20,947 nt of DNA from CAYVQE01 sp964633205 (lineage in GTDB: Bacteria; Myxococcota; B64-G9): the NCBI GenBank assembly GCA_964633205.1, contig CAZWFN010000116.1, positions 1 through 20,947 on the forward strand. The letters are read 5' to 3'. The notes under the pieces are model-generated. The model ran no database searches, had not been told where the DNA came from, and was given only the letters and a program-made list of their open reading frames with translations. A program made the position numbers and the translations under genes. Shown in pieces: positions 20,016 through 20,947 of this stretch. How positions within the stretch are numbered: position 1 is the stretch's first letter; each line of letters opens with the position of its first letter.

Positions 20016-20947
20016 ATGGGCGACAGCCGCAGATTGGGAGAGATCCTGCAGGCCGAGTTCGGCTTCGGGCAGGACAAGATCACCGAGGCGCTCGAGCACC
20101 AGACCGAGCGCGGCGGACGCATCGGCGAGATCCTGGTGTCGATGAAGGTGGTCGAGCCGATGGACGTGGTCCGGGCCCTGGGCCAGCAGCTCGATCTGCA
20201 GGTGCTCGAGGAGATCGACGTCTCCGCGGTCGACACCGAGCTGGCCCGCCGCATCCCCATCAACTTCGCCAAGCAGCAACGGGTGCTGCCGCTGGGCAAC
20301 AACGACGGCGAGGTGGTGCTGGTGACCGCCGATCCGCTCAACACCTTTGCCCTCGACGACGTGCGCATGCTGTTGGAGTGTCCCATCCGGCCCGTGATCG
20401 CCGAGGCTCAGATCATCCTCGACGGCATCAACCGCTTGTACGACCGCTCGGCCGGCGAGGCCGAGGCCCTGGTCGACGACCTGGAGGAGACCGACCTCGA
20501 CTCGCTGGCTCACGAGCTGGAAGAGCCCGAGGATCTGCTCGACGCCGACGACGAGGCGCCCATCATCCGGCTGGTCAACTCGCTGCTCTACCAGGCGGTC
20601 AAGGAGCGCTGCAGCGACGTGCACATCGAGCCCATGGAGCGCGACATCGCGGTGCGCTTCCGCCGCGACGGCGTGCTCTACGAGATCCTGCGCACCCAGA
20701 AGCGCTTCCAGGCCAGCATCATCTCGCGCGTCAAGATCATGGGCGGGCTGAACATCGCCGAGAAGCGCCTGCCCCAGGACGGCCGCATCCGGATCAAGAT
20801 CGCCGGCAAGGACATCGACATCCGGCTGTCGACCGTGCCCACCGTGCACGGCGAGCGGGTGGTCATGCGCCTGCTCGACCGCTCGGCCATCCTGCTCGAC
20901 CTGGACGAGATCGGGATGAACGAGGGCAACCTGCGCTCGATGAACCA
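20016..20947 (+). CDS. gspE: Type II secretion ATPase GspE (3' end missing)
   Basis: The first 310 codons of the cytoplasmic assembly ATPase of type II secretion are present. The N-terminal domain (about 1-145: LGEILQAEFGFGQDKITEALEHQ, then RIGEILVSMKVV) is of the T2SSE_N type that contacts GspL. An acidic linker (about 146-185) is followed by the start of the ATPase N2 domain with APIIRLVNSLLYQAVKERCSDVHIEP, RFRRDGVLYE and NIAEKRLPQDGRIRIKIAGKDIDIRLST. The window ends before the Walker A loop, so activity cannot be judged. The ATG at 20016 lies 16 bp after the gspD stop, with GGAG (20003-20006) upstream. The same motifs occur in PilB of type IV pili, but the position after gspC-gspD makes GspE much more likely. 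Confidence 0.93.
   Translation, partial: MGDSRRLGEILQAEFGFGQDKITEALEHQTERGGRIGEILVSMKVVEPMDVVRALGQQLDLQVLEEIDVSAVDTELARRIPINFAKQQRVLPLGNNDGEVVLVTADPLNTFALDDVRMLLECPIRPVIAEAQIILDGINRLYDRSAGEAEALVDDLEETDLDSLAHELEEPEDLLDADDEAPIIRLVNSLLYQAVKERCSDVHIEPMERDIAVRFRRDGVLYEILRTQKRFQASIISRVKIMGGLNIAEKRLPQDGRIRIKIAGKDIDIRLSTVPTVHGERVVMRLLDRSAILLDLDEIGMNEGNLRSMN

Noticed and set aside
17147..20386. Minus-strand 1079-aa ORF covering gspD and the start of gspE
   Set aside because: Its length is an effect of high GC third positions in gspD. The composition (Leu/Val/Asp/His/Gln) is a mirror pattern, and the opposite strand carries a full secretin.

Overview
The window is GC-rich DNA, with G/C at almost every third codon position, from a Gram-negative bacterium that is probably a member or relative of the Myxococcota. 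The pointers are a secreted subtilase ending in a MYXO-CTERM-type tag (Gly-Cys motif, short hydrophobic helix, Arg cluster), a GYF/AgmX-PglI-type envelope protein, a lipid A gene (outer membrane present), and type II secretion genes behind a sigma-54 promoter. No rRNA, tRNA, CRISPR array, transposase or phage gene was seen. The taxonomic call is an inference.

Layout. (1) 1-4041, minus strand: a metal-uptake operon read right to left. It holds a small histidine-containing exported protein, an outer-membrane beta-barrel, a three-histidine periplasmic metal-binding protein, and an ABC-3 permease that runs off the left edge. No ATPase gene is visible. (2) 4042-4323: a divergent control region with a good plus-strand promoter followed about 60 bp later by a perfect intrinsic terminator, predicting a short RNA of about 85 nt or an attenuated leader. 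(3) 4324-7987, plus strand: an M28-like protein lacking several canonical active-site residues, then a MYXO-CTERM S8 protease. (4) 7988-8251: a convergent gap carrying a 13-bp perfect inverted repeat. (5) 8252-10021, minus strand: the GYF/AgmX protein, a 64-aa basic protein and a PilZ protein. The PilZ promoter resembles the short-RNA promoter. (6) 10219-10947, plus strand: an Ala/Pro-rich single-pass membrane protein of unknown role. (7) 15895-10967, minus strand: a tightly packed six-gene run of Gfo/Idh/MocA dehydrogenase, lpxB, DPM-type GT2, ArnT-like GT39, a small membrane protein and a NifU-like Fe-S protein. Several stop/start codons overlap. (8) 15896-16220: a divergent control region with a textbook sigma-54 promoter and three TTGTCAA-type sites at near-helical spacing. 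(9) 16221-20947, plus strand: gspC, gspD and gspE (gspE cut by the right edge) of a type II secretion system.

Working together: regions 1, 7 and 9 all concern the cell envelope (metal uptake across two membranes, lipid A synthesis and possible glycosylation, protein export). The tagged S8 protease is a plausible client of type II secretion. The most interesting new signals are the predicted short RNA with a C-rich loop, the promoter sequence it shares with the PilZ gene, the sigma-54 control of the gsp operon, and the divergent M28-like protein.
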